DNA of 64,000 nt. Source: Cyanobacteriota bacterium (lineage in GTDB: Bacteria; Acidobacteriota; Vicinamibacteria; Vicinamibacterales; UBA2999). The stretch is taken from positions 1 to 64,000 of the forward strand of contig JAIEMQ010000011.1 of NCBI GenBank assembly GCA_019752015.1, read 5' to 3'. Shown here piece by piece: positions 1 through 7,597 of the stretch. A program made the position numbers and the translations under genes. Positions within the stretch are counted from its first letter, which is position 1. Every line of letters begins with the position of its first letter. A model generated the notes under the pieces. The model did no database searches. It was not told the origin of the DNA and saw only the letters and a list, made by a program, of their open reading frames with translations.

Positions 1-38
1 CACTCTGCTATGAGGTACGGGCATTTCGAGCGTTTCGT

Positions 39-119
39 TTACACGCCGAGCCGCAAACGCGCTTGTACTGGGACTAGGAGCAGCGCAATCGCCGCGATCG
101 ACTGAAGGGCTCTGGTCAT
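39..119 (-). other. possible signal-peptide start of a gene entering from the left edge
   Basis: On the minus strand an ATG at 119, preceded by an AGGTGAG Shine-Dalgarno-like sequence, encodes a basic-hydrophobic leader (MTRALQSIAAIALLLVPVQA) typical of a signal peptide. The frame stops after 26 residues at 39-41. A neighbouring frame stays open from there to the window edge, so this may be the start of a secreted protein with a frameshift, or just chance. Too little is visible to name it. Confidence 0.2.
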
Positions 120-134
120 CTCACCTGCTTGAAG

Positions 135-140
135 TAATAT
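135..140 (+). promoter_or_regulatory. candidate -10 box for the zinc-ribbon gene
   Basis: TAATAT lies 11 nt before the ATG at 152 in an AT-rich patch within GC-rich DNA. No convincing -35 hexamer is visible. The spacing would give a very short or absent 5' leader. Confidence 0.3.
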
Positions 141-151
141 TCAATAGATAT

Positions 152-613
152 ATGTCACGGAAGTCGATCGGCAACAAGAAGGGCTGCGCCCTGTGCGGCG
201 CCAAGGAAGTATCGGAGCCCCGCGGCGAAGAGCGCTACTGCCGCGAATGCTGGGACAAGAAGATTGCGGTCGAAGAAATCGTCGCGCGCGATTTCGCGTT
301 GAAGCGCTACATCCGCGCGCACAGCGCCGAAAAATACCTCGTCTACCATTCCGCGCAGAAGCGCCCGATCGGCCAGATCATCGTCGTCGACGACGGCTAC
401 GATCTGTTCCTGACGATGACGATCTATCCGAACTTCGCGTGGGATGAGCCGGCCTACAGTCTCGACGGCGATCCGGAGGGCCGCACGTTCGCCGAGCTGC
501 TCGTCGACGTCGTCGCCACCGAGGTGATCGAGCCGTGGGGCGGCGGCAAGTGGCACCTCGAAGTGTTCCGGTCGACGGCGGCAGAGCCCGAGGACTGGAA
601 CGGCGAGATGTAA
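152..613 (+). CDS. hypothetical protein with N-terminal zinc ribbon
   Basis: A 153-residue cytoplasmic protein of unknown function. Four cysteines in two CxxC pairs (C12/C15 and C30/C33) form a likely zinc ribbon. The rest is a mixed alpha/beta domain of about 110 residues with no signal peptide or membrane segment. The first in-frame ATG follows an AT-rich stretch with a possible -10 box, and no strong Shine-Dalgarno is visible. The gene stands alone. Directly after its stop codon comes an array of AAAGAAC heptamers that separates it from the next gene. I do not recognise the family, so no role is proposed. Confidence 0.6.
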   Translation: MSRKSIGNKKGCALCGAKEVSEPRGEERYCRECWDKKIAVEEIVARDFALKRYIRAHSAEKYLVYHSAQKRPIGQIIVVDDGYDLFLTMTIYPNFAWDEPAYSLDGDPEGRTFAELLVDVVATEVIEPWGGGKWHLEVFRSTAAEPEDWNGEM

Positions 614-697
614 AAGAACAAAGAACAAAGAACAAAGAACGAAGAATGAAGAACAAGGGCAATCCTTCGTTATTTGGTCTTTGTTCTTCGTTATTGC
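613..697. repeat. AAAGAAC heptamer array with inverted arm
   Basis: Six 7-nt units (four AAAGAAC, then GAAGAAT and GAAGAAC) run from 613 to 654, starting inside the stop codon of the preceding gene. A loosely inverted arm rich in TTTGTTCTTCGTTA follows at about 665-697, so the transcript could fold into a long AU-rich hairpin. The same core recurs at 26329-26442. Confidence 0.75.
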
Positions 698-725
698 TAG
701 AATCCAACGCCTGGAGGTTAGTCGT

Positions 726-1187
726 ATGAAATTGCACCAGCGGACTGTGGCCATGGCCGCGGCTCTCGGGTTCCTGTTTGCCCCGGCGGCGATCGCGCAG
801 ACGCCGGCGCCGGCTGCGCCAGCCGCTCAGGCCGCGCCCCGGAAGTTGATCTCGCCGTTCCGCGGCGACGCGACGGTCGAGTACGCCAATATGGTTACAA
901 AGCCCGTCGGCGCCAACATCGTCACGACGCTGACGATCAAGAACACCTCGCCTGGGCCGCTGGCGGGTTTCCGTCTCGAGGAAAGCTGGGCGGATGCGAC
1001 CGGCAACCTGGCGGGCGGCGACACCTATCGTCATCCGCGGCCGCTGATGCCGAACGAAGTGATCAACGTCACGTTGACCACTCCACGAAACGCGCGCATG
1101 AAGAACAACAGCCTCAACTTCGTGCACGCCAACGGCAACGTGAAACCGAAGAGAGTGCCGAAGATCGACGTGCCGAAGACGGATTAG
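726..1187 (+). CDS. small secreted/periplasmic protein of unknown function
   Basis: A 153-residue protein with a clear Sec signal peptide (about residues 1-25, ending AAIAQ) and an Ala/Pro-rich linker to residue 37. The mature part of about 115 residues looks like an all-beta FxxxD-type domain: it reads as hydrophobic strands with 'tltikNtspgplagfrleE', which resembles conserved N-terminal strands of Ig-like or transport-associated beta sandwiches, but I cannot assign a family. The ATG at 726 is chosen over an upstream frame start because GGAGG lies 8 nt before it and the signal peptide begins there. An intrinsic terminator follows at 1211-1236, so it appears monocistronic. Confidence 0.65.
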   Translation: MKLHQRTVAMAAALGFLFAPAAIAQTPAPAAPAAQAAPRKLISPFRGDATVEYANMVTKPVGANIVTTLTIKNTSPGPLAGFRLEESWADATGNLAGGDTYRHPRPLMPNEVINVTLTTPRNARMKNNSLNFVHANGNVKPKRVPKIDVPKTD

Positions 1188-1208
1188 GCAGGCAGACAGG
1201 CAGACAGG
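1186..1208. repeat. AGGCAGAC octamer array
   Basis: About three 8-nt units of AGGCAGAC begin within the stop codon of the secreted-protein gene and end just before its terminator hairpin. Confidence 0.6.
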
Positions 1209-1210
1209 AG

Positions 1211-1236
1211 GGCGGGACGATGTCCCGCCTTTCTTT
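1211..1236 (+). terminator. intrinsic terminator
   Basis: GGCGGGAC, loop GAT, GTCCCGCC forms a perfect 8-bp stem followed by TTTCTTT. It ends the secreted-protein transcript and overlaps the 3' end of the convergent membrane-protein gene. Confidence 0.8.
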
Positions 1237-1600
1237 ATGTACTCGCGATCTTCGTTGCGAGATCAGCCGCCACCGGGATTCGCCACGTTTCACCGCGCCA
1301 CGTTTTGAGCAGCAGGAACAACCACAGCAACACCGCGCCCAGCCACAACACGTTTCCGACCGCCTGAATGATCTGGAAGACCGGGGTGGCGACGAGCAGC
1401 GCGACAGCGCTCGCGCCGCCGCACACGAAGAGCAACGCGGAGATCGCGCCGAACACGACCAGCGACTGCGCGGCATGGAAACGGACGTCGGAATTTTTCC
1501 GCTCGGCAAACAGGAACACGAGACCGGTCAGCCACCAGCCCGCGTAGCAGAGCATCGACGACAAGCGCGCGTCGACGCCCGTGCTCGTGGGGCTGGTCAC
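1235..1600 (-). CDS. small multi-pass membrane protein, DUF4870-like
   Basis: A 121-residue protein with three hydrophobic helices (about residues 12-30, 45-68 and 75-98) and the motif HAAQSLVVFG in the first loop. This resembles the DUF4870/Tic20-type small membrane proteins, whose hallmark is a polar-aromatic 'FHaaQ' stretch. Its function is unknown. I chose the GTG at 1600 because it overlaps the TGA of the upstream PrcB-like gene by GTGA, implying translational coupling. A longer frame runs upstream but has no membrane-protein character there. It is the last gene of a three-gene minus-strand operon with the VWA protein and the PrcB-like protein. Confidence 0.65.
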   Translation of the reverse strand: MTSPTSTGVDARLSSMLCYAGWWLTGLVFLFAERKNSDVRFHAAQSLVVFGAISALLFVCGGASAVALLVATPVFQIIQAVGNVLWLGAVLLWLFLLLKTWRGETWRIPVAADLATKIAST

Positions 1601-2022
1601 GGCTCGACTTTCTGGAACTTGATCTCGCCGTCGAATTTCGGGACCGCGGCGAAGAGCACCGGCGACGTAAGCACCTGCGCGAGGATTGACCCGCTCTCGG
1701 GGCGGCGCTCGGTCCACTCGACCGTCAGGACTCTTCCTTTCGCGCCAGCGCGAACGACATGAGCCGAGAACCCCGGCGTCGGCCGCGAGCCGAGGAAGAT
1801 GGCAACGACCGACTCCTTGCCGAAATCAACCTTCGGTGCCGGCTTGTTGACGCCGTGCGAGCGCCAGAGCGCTTCCCACTCCGACTGCGTGCGTGCCACG
1901 GCCTGCCGCGGCTCGTCGATCATGCTCATGTCGTCCTGCACGATGACACGCGCCGCCGGATGGCCCGCCTGTACTCCCGAAGTCTGCATGGCGAACGTCA
2001 GAAGCAAACCCAATAGCATCAC
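1597..2022 (-). CDS. secreted PrcB C-terminal-domain protein
   Basis: A 141-residue protein with a short hydrophobic leader (residues 1-18) and then a domain matching the PrcB C-terminal family: 'EWEALWRSH', 'VDFGKESVVAIFLGSRPTPGFS' style motifs (the VDF...E..VVA.FLG.RPT.GY signature) and a final beta strand. In Treponema PrcB is part of the dentilisin protease complex; elsewhere the domain occurs in short secreted proteins of unclear role. The GTG start at 2022 overlaps the TGA of the VWA gene (GTGA), and its own stop overlaps the next start, so all three genes are coupled. An ATG follows as codon two and could be the true start. Confidence 0.75.
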   Translation of the reverse strand: MMLLGLLLTFAMQTSGVQAGHPAARVIVQDDMSMIDEPRQAVARTQSEWEALWRSHGVNKPAPKVDFGKESVVAIFLGSRPTPGFSAHVVRAGAKGRVLTVEWTERRPESGSILAQVLTSPVLFAAVPKFDGEIKFQKVEP

Positions 2023-4130
2023 TGCCCTCCAGGCGCGGCGGGGGCGACGCGAAACACGATCTCTCTCGCCGTTGTCGGGCGATCGCCAATCCGCGTGATC
2101 GCTTCGACGCGAAGCACATACAATCCGGGCTCGAACGTCTTGAGCGGGACGCGCGCCTGGAATCCGTACCCGCCCGCGGAACCCGCGAGCTCGGAGCTGT
2201 CGTGCTCTTCGCGGGTCTGAAACACGGTCTGGCCGCCTTCGGCCTTGACCGTCGCGGTGATCTCGACCTTGTGCGCCTGCTTCACGTTGTCGTAGACCTC
2301 GGTGAAGAGCGCGATCTCGTCGATCGGCGCAAACTCGCGATAGCTGGTCAGCGGTCCCGGCAACATCTTCTCCAGCGGATCCTTCGGCCGGACGGTTGGT
2401 GCAACTCCGCTCATCGCGGACGTCACGGCGATGTCGCTCATCGACAATGGCGGCTTCGAGAAATCCGGCACTTCGAGATCGAACGACACCGATCCGGCCT
2501 TGCGTGTGTTGGCTTCGCGCACGGCGACGCGCAGAATGTACCGGCCCGGATTGAGATCGAGCGTTTGAATGAGGCGGAAGCCCGTGGCCGTCACTCGCTT
2601 CGCGGTGTCGGGCTTCATGTTGAGATTGACGGTGGCGCGCTCGGTCGAGAACGCCTTGCCCTTGTCGTCGGTCGCGATACCGAGGACTTCGACATCGTTC
2701 TTCATCATGCCGCCGCTCTCGACGAACGGCAGCATGCTGCCGGCGACGAACGTGGAGATCACGACCGCTCCCTTCGGGGCGGCGCCCTTGAACACCGCCG
2801 CCGTCACCGCCAGCGGCAATCCCGTCAACGGCAGGGGGCTGTCGAGTGCGGCCTTCAACTCGGGCGACGGAGCGTTGGTGCCGGCAGCGCTCTTCGGCGC
2901 CTCGGGCGCCTTGCCGCGCGGCGCCACGTAGCCCTTGCGCGCCCGCACCGTCAGCCCGGGCCGGTTGACCCGCACTTCGATCTTGCGGAAGCGGCCGTCG
3001 CGGCGATCGTTCGTCGAGTAGTAGCCCATCACGTAGTACGAGCTGTTGTCGTCCACGATGCGCTGGAACACGCTGCTGAAGTCGTTGCGGTTGACGGCGG
3101 CAAAGCCGCCGGTCTCGTCGCCCAGCACGCGCAGGCTGTCCTGGGAGAGCCGGACCTCGTTGAAGATCGACGACTGGCCAAGCCCCAGCGACGTGTCGTC
3201 CGGAAACGACTGAATCGCGGCGTTGTCCTGGAACTCGGCGCCGAGGCCGCGCGGATCGATGCCGTAGATCGCGACGTTGGCCCGCGTCGCCGCGGCAATG
3301 GCGTCGCGGGTCGCGTCGATCACGCTCTGCGCTTCGGTGATCTGATTGCTGAACATCTGATTGATGTCATAGTCGATGCCTTCGCCGAACAGCACGAGGG
3401 CCTTGCGGCGGCCGCGAACGTTGCCGAGATAGTCGGCGACGCTCTTGATCGACATCAACGTATTGCGCGCCTGGTAGCCGCGCTCCTTGTCGTCGATGTC
3501 GGCGGCGGGGTCGCCCGCCATCGGCGTGCCGGCGCGGCGTTGCACGTCGTCGATGCGATTGAGCGTCGACGAGTTCAGCTTGCGGCCCATGAACCCGTCC
3601 ACCGCACGCAGCAGGCGCGACTGGCTGGTCGTGAATTCCTGGCTGACGTCCGACCGGCCGCTGGTGTGCACGACCGCGGCAAGATCGTTGGCCCCGACAT
3701 AGCGCTCGATGAACTGTTTCGCCGCGAGCTTGACGCGCTGCGACCGCAGCGCCGAGGTGTGCAGGTCGTCGAGCATGATTACGTAGATGCGCCCGTCGGC
3801 GGCCTGCATGTTGTTGCGGACGTCGGGCTCGATCGGCTTCGACGCGAACAACGGCCGCTCGACGCGCTCGAGCGGAATGTTGACGAGCGAGAACGCCGAG
3901 ACCTTCTGCGGCTTGCCGTCTTCGAAGACCTGGAAGTCTTCGGGCTTCAACCCGGTGATGAACTTGCCCTGCTGATCGAGCACGCGCGCGTCGACCTCGA
4001 CGTAGTTCACTTCCGCGCGGAACGTGATCGGTGGTTGCTGCGGTGGCTGGGGCTGGCCTTGCCCGCGCAATACGGACGACTGGAAAGCAAGAAGCGCCGC
4101 GACGGCGCAAAAGACAAATGTGTTTCTCAT
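2019..4130 (-). CDS. VWFA-related acidobacterial-type secreted protein
   Basis: A 703-residue protein with a signal peptide (about 1-24), a conserved N-terminal block ('EVDARVLDQQGKFITGLKPEDFQVFEDGK') typical of the VWFA-related acidobacterial family, and a von Willebrand A domain at about 110-345. The metal site is degenerate, with a DDLHTS motif in place of DxSxS. The C-terminal half (about 400-700) is beta-rich, with strands ending in 'GLYVLRVEA', reminiscent of Ig-like repeats. It is probably periplasmic or outer-surface and may bind protein partners; no substrate is known. It is first in the operon with the PrcB-like gene. A run of ACCTGATT octamers abuts its start codon. Confidence 0.85.
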   Translation of the reverse strand: MRNTFVFCAVAALLAFQSSVLRGQGQPQPPQQPPITFRAEVNYVEVDARVLDQQGKFITGLKPEDFQVFEDGKPQKVSAFSLVNIPLERVERPLFASKPIEPDVRNNMQAADGRIYVIMLDDLHTSALRSQRVKLAAKQFIERYVGANDLAAVVHTSGRSDVSQEFTTSQSRLLRAVDGFMGRKLNSSTLNRIDDVQRRAGTPMAGDPAADIDDKERGYQARNTLMSIKSVADYLGNVRGRRKALVLFGEGIDYDINQMFSNQITEAQSVIDATRDAIAAATRANVAIYGIDPRGLGAEFQDNAAIQSFPDDTSLGLGQSSIFNEVRLSQDSLRVLGDETGGFAAVNRNDFSSVFQRIVDDNSSYYVMGYYSTNDRRDGRFRKIEVRVNRPGLTVRARKGYVAPRGKAPEAPKSAAGTNAPSPELKAALDSPLPLTGLPLAVTAAVFKGAAPKGAVVISTFVAGSMLPFVESGGMMKNDVEVLGIATDDKGKAFSTERATVNLNMKPDTAKRVTATGFRLIQTLDLNPGRYILRVAVREANTRKAGSVSFDLEVPDFSKPPLSMSDIAVTSAMSGVAPTVRPKDPLEKMLPGPLTSYREFAPIDEIALFTEVYDNVKQAHKVEITATVKAEGGQTVFQTREEHDSSELAGSAGGYGFQARVPLKTFEPGLYVLRVEAITRIGDRPTTAREIVFRVAPAAPGGQ

Positions 4131-4131
4131 A

Positions 4132-4191
4132 ACCTGACTACCTGACTACCTGACTTACCTGATTACCTGATTACCTGATTGCCTGATTATA
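4132..4191. repeat. ACCTGATT octamer array
   Basis: About seven 8-nt units (ACCTGACT changing to ACCTGATT, one with an extra T) fill the divergent gap between the VWA gene (start 4130, minus) and the M24 peptidase (start 4242, plus). It touches the 5' side of the VWA start codon. Confidence 0.8.
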
Positions 4192-4226
4192 GGACGCCTT
4201 GGCCGCGGACCTGGTTCGACCGCCGC

Positions 4227-4232
4227 TATAAT
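4227..4232 (+). promoter_or_regulatory. candidate -10 box for the M24 peptidase
   Basis: A consensus TATAAT sits 9 nt before the ATG at 4242. No good -35 is visible at 16-18 nt. The predicted start of transcription is at or within 3 nt of the ATG, which suggests a leaderless mRNA. Confidence 0.5.
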
Positions 4233-4241
4233 CGTGTGAAT

Positions 4242-5423
4242 ATGCGTCTCGATATTGGCGCCGTCCAGAAAGCGCTCGCAGCGGACGGTCTCGATGCCTG
4301 GCTCCTCTATGACTTTCACGGCTCCAATCCGGTCTCGTATCGACTGGCCGGGATGGCCGAAGCCGGACATCTCGCGACGCGGCGCTGGTTTTATCTGATC
4401 CCTCGAACCGGAGAGCCGCAGGCGCTGGTGCACGCGATCGAACGCGGCAACCTCGATCATCTTCCCGGATCGAAAATCGTTTACGCGGGCCGCACCCAGT
4501 TGCAGGCCGGACTCACGACGCTGCTCAAAGGATTGCGGCGAGTGGCGATGGAGTACTCGCCCAACTGCGCGATCCCGTACGTGTCGCGCGTTGACGCCGG
4601 CACCATCGAGCTGATTCGCTCGCTGGGCGTCGACGTGATGTCGTCCGGAGACTTGATCCAGCAGTTCGAGGCGCGCTGGAACGACGCCGCGATTGCCACG
4701 CATCGCACCGCCTCGGAAAAGCTGCATCGCATCAAGGATCACGCCTTCGAAGAAATCGCGCGGCGCCTGCGCGACGGCGTCGCGACCACCGAGTACGACA
4801 TTCAGAAGAAAATGGTCGGCTGGTTCAAGGAGGAAGGCCTGCTCTCGGATTCCGCGCCGTGCGTCTCGGCGATGGAAAACGCCGGCAATCCCCATTACCT
4901 CGCCACCGCGACGGACCATCGCGTGATTCGCAAGGACGAACTCGTCCTGCTCGATCTATGGGGCAAGCTCGAACAAACCGGATCGGTGTTCGCGGACATC
5001 ACCTGGATGGGATTCACGGGGCCGAGCGTGCCCGACCGCATGACGAAAGCGTTTGGCGCCGTCTGCGGCGCGCGCGACGCGGCGGTGGAAGCGGTGCAGG
5101 GCGCGGCGAAAGCGGGGCGCGAAGTCCGCGGCTTTGAAGCCGACCAGGCGGCCCGGCAGGTCTTGATCGACGCGGGATACGAAGACGCCATCCTGCATCG
5201 GACTGGACACAGCCTTGGCGAGAACGTCCATGGCAACGGTGCGCACCTGGACGATTACGAAACCCACGACGAACGGCGCCTGCTGCCCGGCAGCGGATTC
5301 ACGATTGAACCCGGGCTGTATTTCAAGGATTTTGGCGTTCGGACCGAGATCAATATGGTGTGGGCGGGCGGCGGACCGGAAGTGACGGGTCCGCGTCAAA
5401 AGGCTATCCTGTCATTGGTATAG
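4242..5423 (+). CDS. M24 family metallopeptidase (Xaa-Pro aminopeptidase type)
   Basis: A 393-residue cytoplasmic peptidase of the pita-bread fold. The N-terminal creatinase-like domain (about 1-150) is followed by the catalytic domain. All five dinuclear metal ligands are recognisable: Asp in 'LLDLWGK', Asp in 'VFADITW', His in 'RTGHSLG', Glu in 'TIEPGL' and Glu in 'RTEINMV'. It should remove N-terminal residues next to proline, or process related dipeptides. I start at the ATG 4242 because the 21 codons before it are unlike the family and a TATAAT lies just upstream. It precedes htrA by 52 nt and may be cotranscribed with it in protein turnover. Confidence 0.88.
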   Translation: MRLDIGAVQKALAADGLDAWLLYDFHGSNPVSYRLAGMAEAGHLATRRWFYLIPRTGEPQALVHAIERGNLDHLPGSKIVYAGRTQLQAGLTTLLKGLRRVAMEYSPNCAIPYVSRVDAGTIELIRSLGVDVMSSGDLIQQFEARWNDAAIATHRTASEKLHRIKDHAFEEIARRLRDGVATTEYDIQKKMVGWFKEEGLLSDSAPCVSAMENAGNPHYLATATDHRVIRKDELVLLDLWGKLEQTGSVFADITWMGFTGPSVPDRMTKAFGAVCGARDAAVEAVQGAAKAGREVRGFEADQAARQVLIDAGYEDAILHRTGHSLGENVHGNGAHLDDYETHDERRLLPGSGFTIEPGLYFKDFGVRTEINMVWAGGGPEVTGPRQKAILSLV

Positions 5424-5475
5424 TTCCGCGCCGAACAAACCCGGCCGCGGCCAAGGGAAATATCCGGAGGAATAA

Positions 5476-7029
5476 ATGTCGACCGGAAAGACGACGCTGT
5501 TTTACTCGTTCCTGATCATGGTGGCCTCGCTGGCTGTCGGGATGGTGATTGCTTCGCGCCTGGATCTGACGCCGGCCTCATTGGCGCAAGGCACGCCTGG
5601 CGCGGCGCCGCCGATGAACAGCGCCCCGCTCAGCGGCCCGGTCGACGCGAGCACGTTCCGCAACATCGCCAAGTCGATGTCGCCCGCGGTCGTGAACATC
5701 CGCAGCACGTCCAAACAGCGCGCGCAGGAGATGACCGAGTTCTTCGGCGGTGGCACCCCGAACGACGATTTGCTCGATCGCTTCTTCGGCGGCAACCAGA
5801 ATCGCCAGCGCCCGCAACGCCCGCGCGAGCAGGAGACGCAAGCGGCCGGCACCGGCTTCGTGATCAACAAGTCGCTCGGCTACATCCTCACCAACAATCA
5901 CGTCGTCCAGGACGCGACCAAGGTCGAAGTCAATTTCCTCGGCGAGGAAAACGACATCTACCACGATGCGAAGATCGTCGGCCGCGATCCGTTGACGGAC
6001 AGCGCGCTGATTCAGCTGGTCGACAAGAAAACAGATCTCATCGAAGTGAAATTCGGCGATTCGGCGCAGATGCAGCCCGGCGACTGGGTGATGGCCATCG
6101 GCAACCCGTTTGGCCTCGCGCACACCGTCAGCGTCGGCGTGATCAGCGCCACCGCGCGGTCGTTCCCGATTGCGGAGCAGCGCTTCGCCGACGTGTTGCA
6201 GACCGATGCGGCCATCAATCCCGGCAATTCCGGCGGCCCGCTGCTGAACGCCCGCGGCGAAGTGGTCGGCATCAACACCGCGATCTATACGGACTCACGC
6301 CAGCAGGGCAACATCGGCATCGGCTTCGCGATCCCGATCAACAGCGTGCGCGAGCTGATTCCGCAGCTCATGACCGGCAAGGTGGCGCGCGGCGTGATCG
6401 GCGTGCAGGTCACCCCGGTCCCGGCGGACGCACTGTCGGAATTCGGCTTGAAGGAGCGCCGCGGCGCGCTGGTCGGCGCCGTCTCGAGGGGCCGCCCCGC
6501 GGCAAAGGCCGGCATCGAGCCCGGCGACATCATCCTCGAGTTCAACGGCAAAGCCGTGAAGAACCGCGACGAGCTCGTCGCCACCGTCGTGGCGACGCGC
6601 CCCGGCACCACCGTGCCGGTAAAGATCCTCCGCGACAAGCAGGAGAAGACGCTGTCGATCACCGTCGACGAGCTCGATCTCGACGACGAAAGCAACCGCG
6701 TCGCCGAGCAGCGCACCAGCGTCGAGCCCGATGCGGAGCCGTCGCAGGGCTTCGGCATCACGATGTCCGCACTCAACGCCGAAACCGCGCGCCGTCTGCG
6801 CGCGCCGGCGGACACCCAGGGCGTGCTGGTCTCGGATGTCGAGCAAGGCAGCCCCGCGTTCCGCGCCGGTGTCGTGCGCGGCGACATCATCACGCGCGTC
6901 AACCGCCAGCAGGTCCGCACTCCGCAGGAAGCCAGCCGCGTGCTGGCGGCGGTGCCCTCGGGTGGCACGGCGTTCCTGCTCGTGGTCCGCGGCGGCCAGG
7001 AACAGTTCTTCACCGTTCGCAAAGAGTAG
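5476..7029 (+). CDS. htrA: Do-family periplasmic serine protease/chaperone HtrA (DegP-like)
   Basis: A 517-residue protein with an N-terminal signal anchor (about 8-27), a trypsin-like domain with intact catalytic triad (H142 in TNNHVVQ, D175 in LTDSAL, S252 in NPGNSGGP), and two PDZ domains (about 300-390 and 425-510). It degrades or refolds misfolded envelope proteins. A Q/R-rich insert at 100-125 corresponds to the LA-loop region. GGAGG lies 4 nt upstream of the ATG region. The gene is followed after 7 nt by the CYTH gene, so the two are probably cotranscribed. No sigma-E-like promoter could be recognised. Confidence 0.92.
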   Translation: MSTGKTTLFYSFLIMVASLAVGMVIASRLDLTPASLAQGTPGAAPPMNSAPLSGPVDASTFRNIAKSMSPAVVNIRSTSKQRAQEMTEFFGGGTPNDDLLDRFFGGNQNRQRPQRPREQETQAAGTGFVINKSLGYILTNNHVVQDATKVEVNFLGEENDIYHDAKIVGRDPLTDSALIQLVDKKTDLIEVKFGDSAQMQPGDWVMAIGNPFGLAHTVSVGVISATARSFPIAEQRFADVLQTDAAINPGNSGGPLLNARGEVVGINTAIYTDSRQQGNIGIGFAIPINSVRELIPQLMTGKVARGVIGVQVTPVPADALSEFGLKERRGALVGAVSRGRPAAKAGIEPGDIILEFNGKAVKNRDELVATVVATRPGTTVPVKILRDKQEKTLSITVDELDLDDESNRVAEQRTSVEPDAEPSQGFGITMSALNAETARRLRAPADTQGVLVSDVEQGSPAFRAGVVRGDIITRVNRQQVRTPQEASRVLAAVPSGGTAFLLVVRGGQEQFFTVRKE

Positions 7030-7036
7030 CCGCTGC

Positions 7037-7597
7037 ATGGCGCTCGAGCGAGAGATCAAACTCCGGTTTGATAACGCCGGCGATGCGCGGGAAAAGATTC
7101 TCGCGCTCGGCGCGGCTCCGCTGCTCGGCCGCCGGCTCCAGGAAGACTGCCTCTTCGACACCGAGGACGAGCGGCTGCGCCGGCAGCGCTCGACGCTGCG
7201 GGTCCGCTGCGAAAGCGGCAAGAGCCTGCTGACGTTCAAGGGCCCCGCCATTCCCGGCCTGGTCAAGATCCGCGAAGAGTACGAGACCGTTGTCGCCGAC
7301 GGCGCGGTGCTGCAGACGATTCTCGAACAGCTCGGCATGCACTGCTGGTTCCGCTACGAAAAGTACCGCGAGGAATTCTCCAACGACGACGTCGTGATCG
7401 CGCTCGACGAAACGCCGGTCGGCGTGTTCGTGGAAATCGAGGGCGGCGAGGACGCGATCCACGAAACCGCCCGCGCGCTCGGCTTCACGCCGTCGGACTA
7501 CATCACCGACTCGTACCGCTTCCTGTTCCTGCAGCATCGCGACGCCAACGGCATCGCCGGCCCCGACATGGTGTTCGCGGTCCGCGCCGGGGAATGA
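7037..7597 (+). CDS. CYTH domain protein (class IV adenylate cyclase / triphosphatase fold)
   Basis: A 186-residue single-domain protein starting with the ExExK signature (EREIK, residues 4-8) that binds the triphosphate of the substrate in the tunnel. Further basic and acidic strand residues ('STLRVRCES', 'KIREEYE', 'VFVEIEG') fit the CYTH tunnel fold. Members hydrolyse inorganic triphosphate or thiamine triphosphate, or (CyaB type) make cAMP; sequence alone does not decide. I start at ATG 7037, 7 nt after the htrA stop, as this puts ExExK at the usual distance from the N-terminus. Its stop overlaps the next start (ATGA). Confidence 0.85.
   Translation: MALEREIKLRFDNAGDAREKILALGAAPLLGRRLQEDCLFDTEDERLRRQRSTLRVRCESGKSLLTFKGPAIPGLVKIREEYETVVADGAVLQTILEQLGMHCWFRYEKYREEFSNDDVVIALDETPVGVFVEIEGGEDAIHETARALGFTPSDYITDSYRFLFLQHRDANGIAGPDMVFAVRAGE

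Noticed and set aside
2202-4145. Long plus-strand open frame opposite the VWA gene
   Set aside because: It is the antisense shadow of a well-supported gene, with His/Arg-rich low-complexity translation and no homology motifs.
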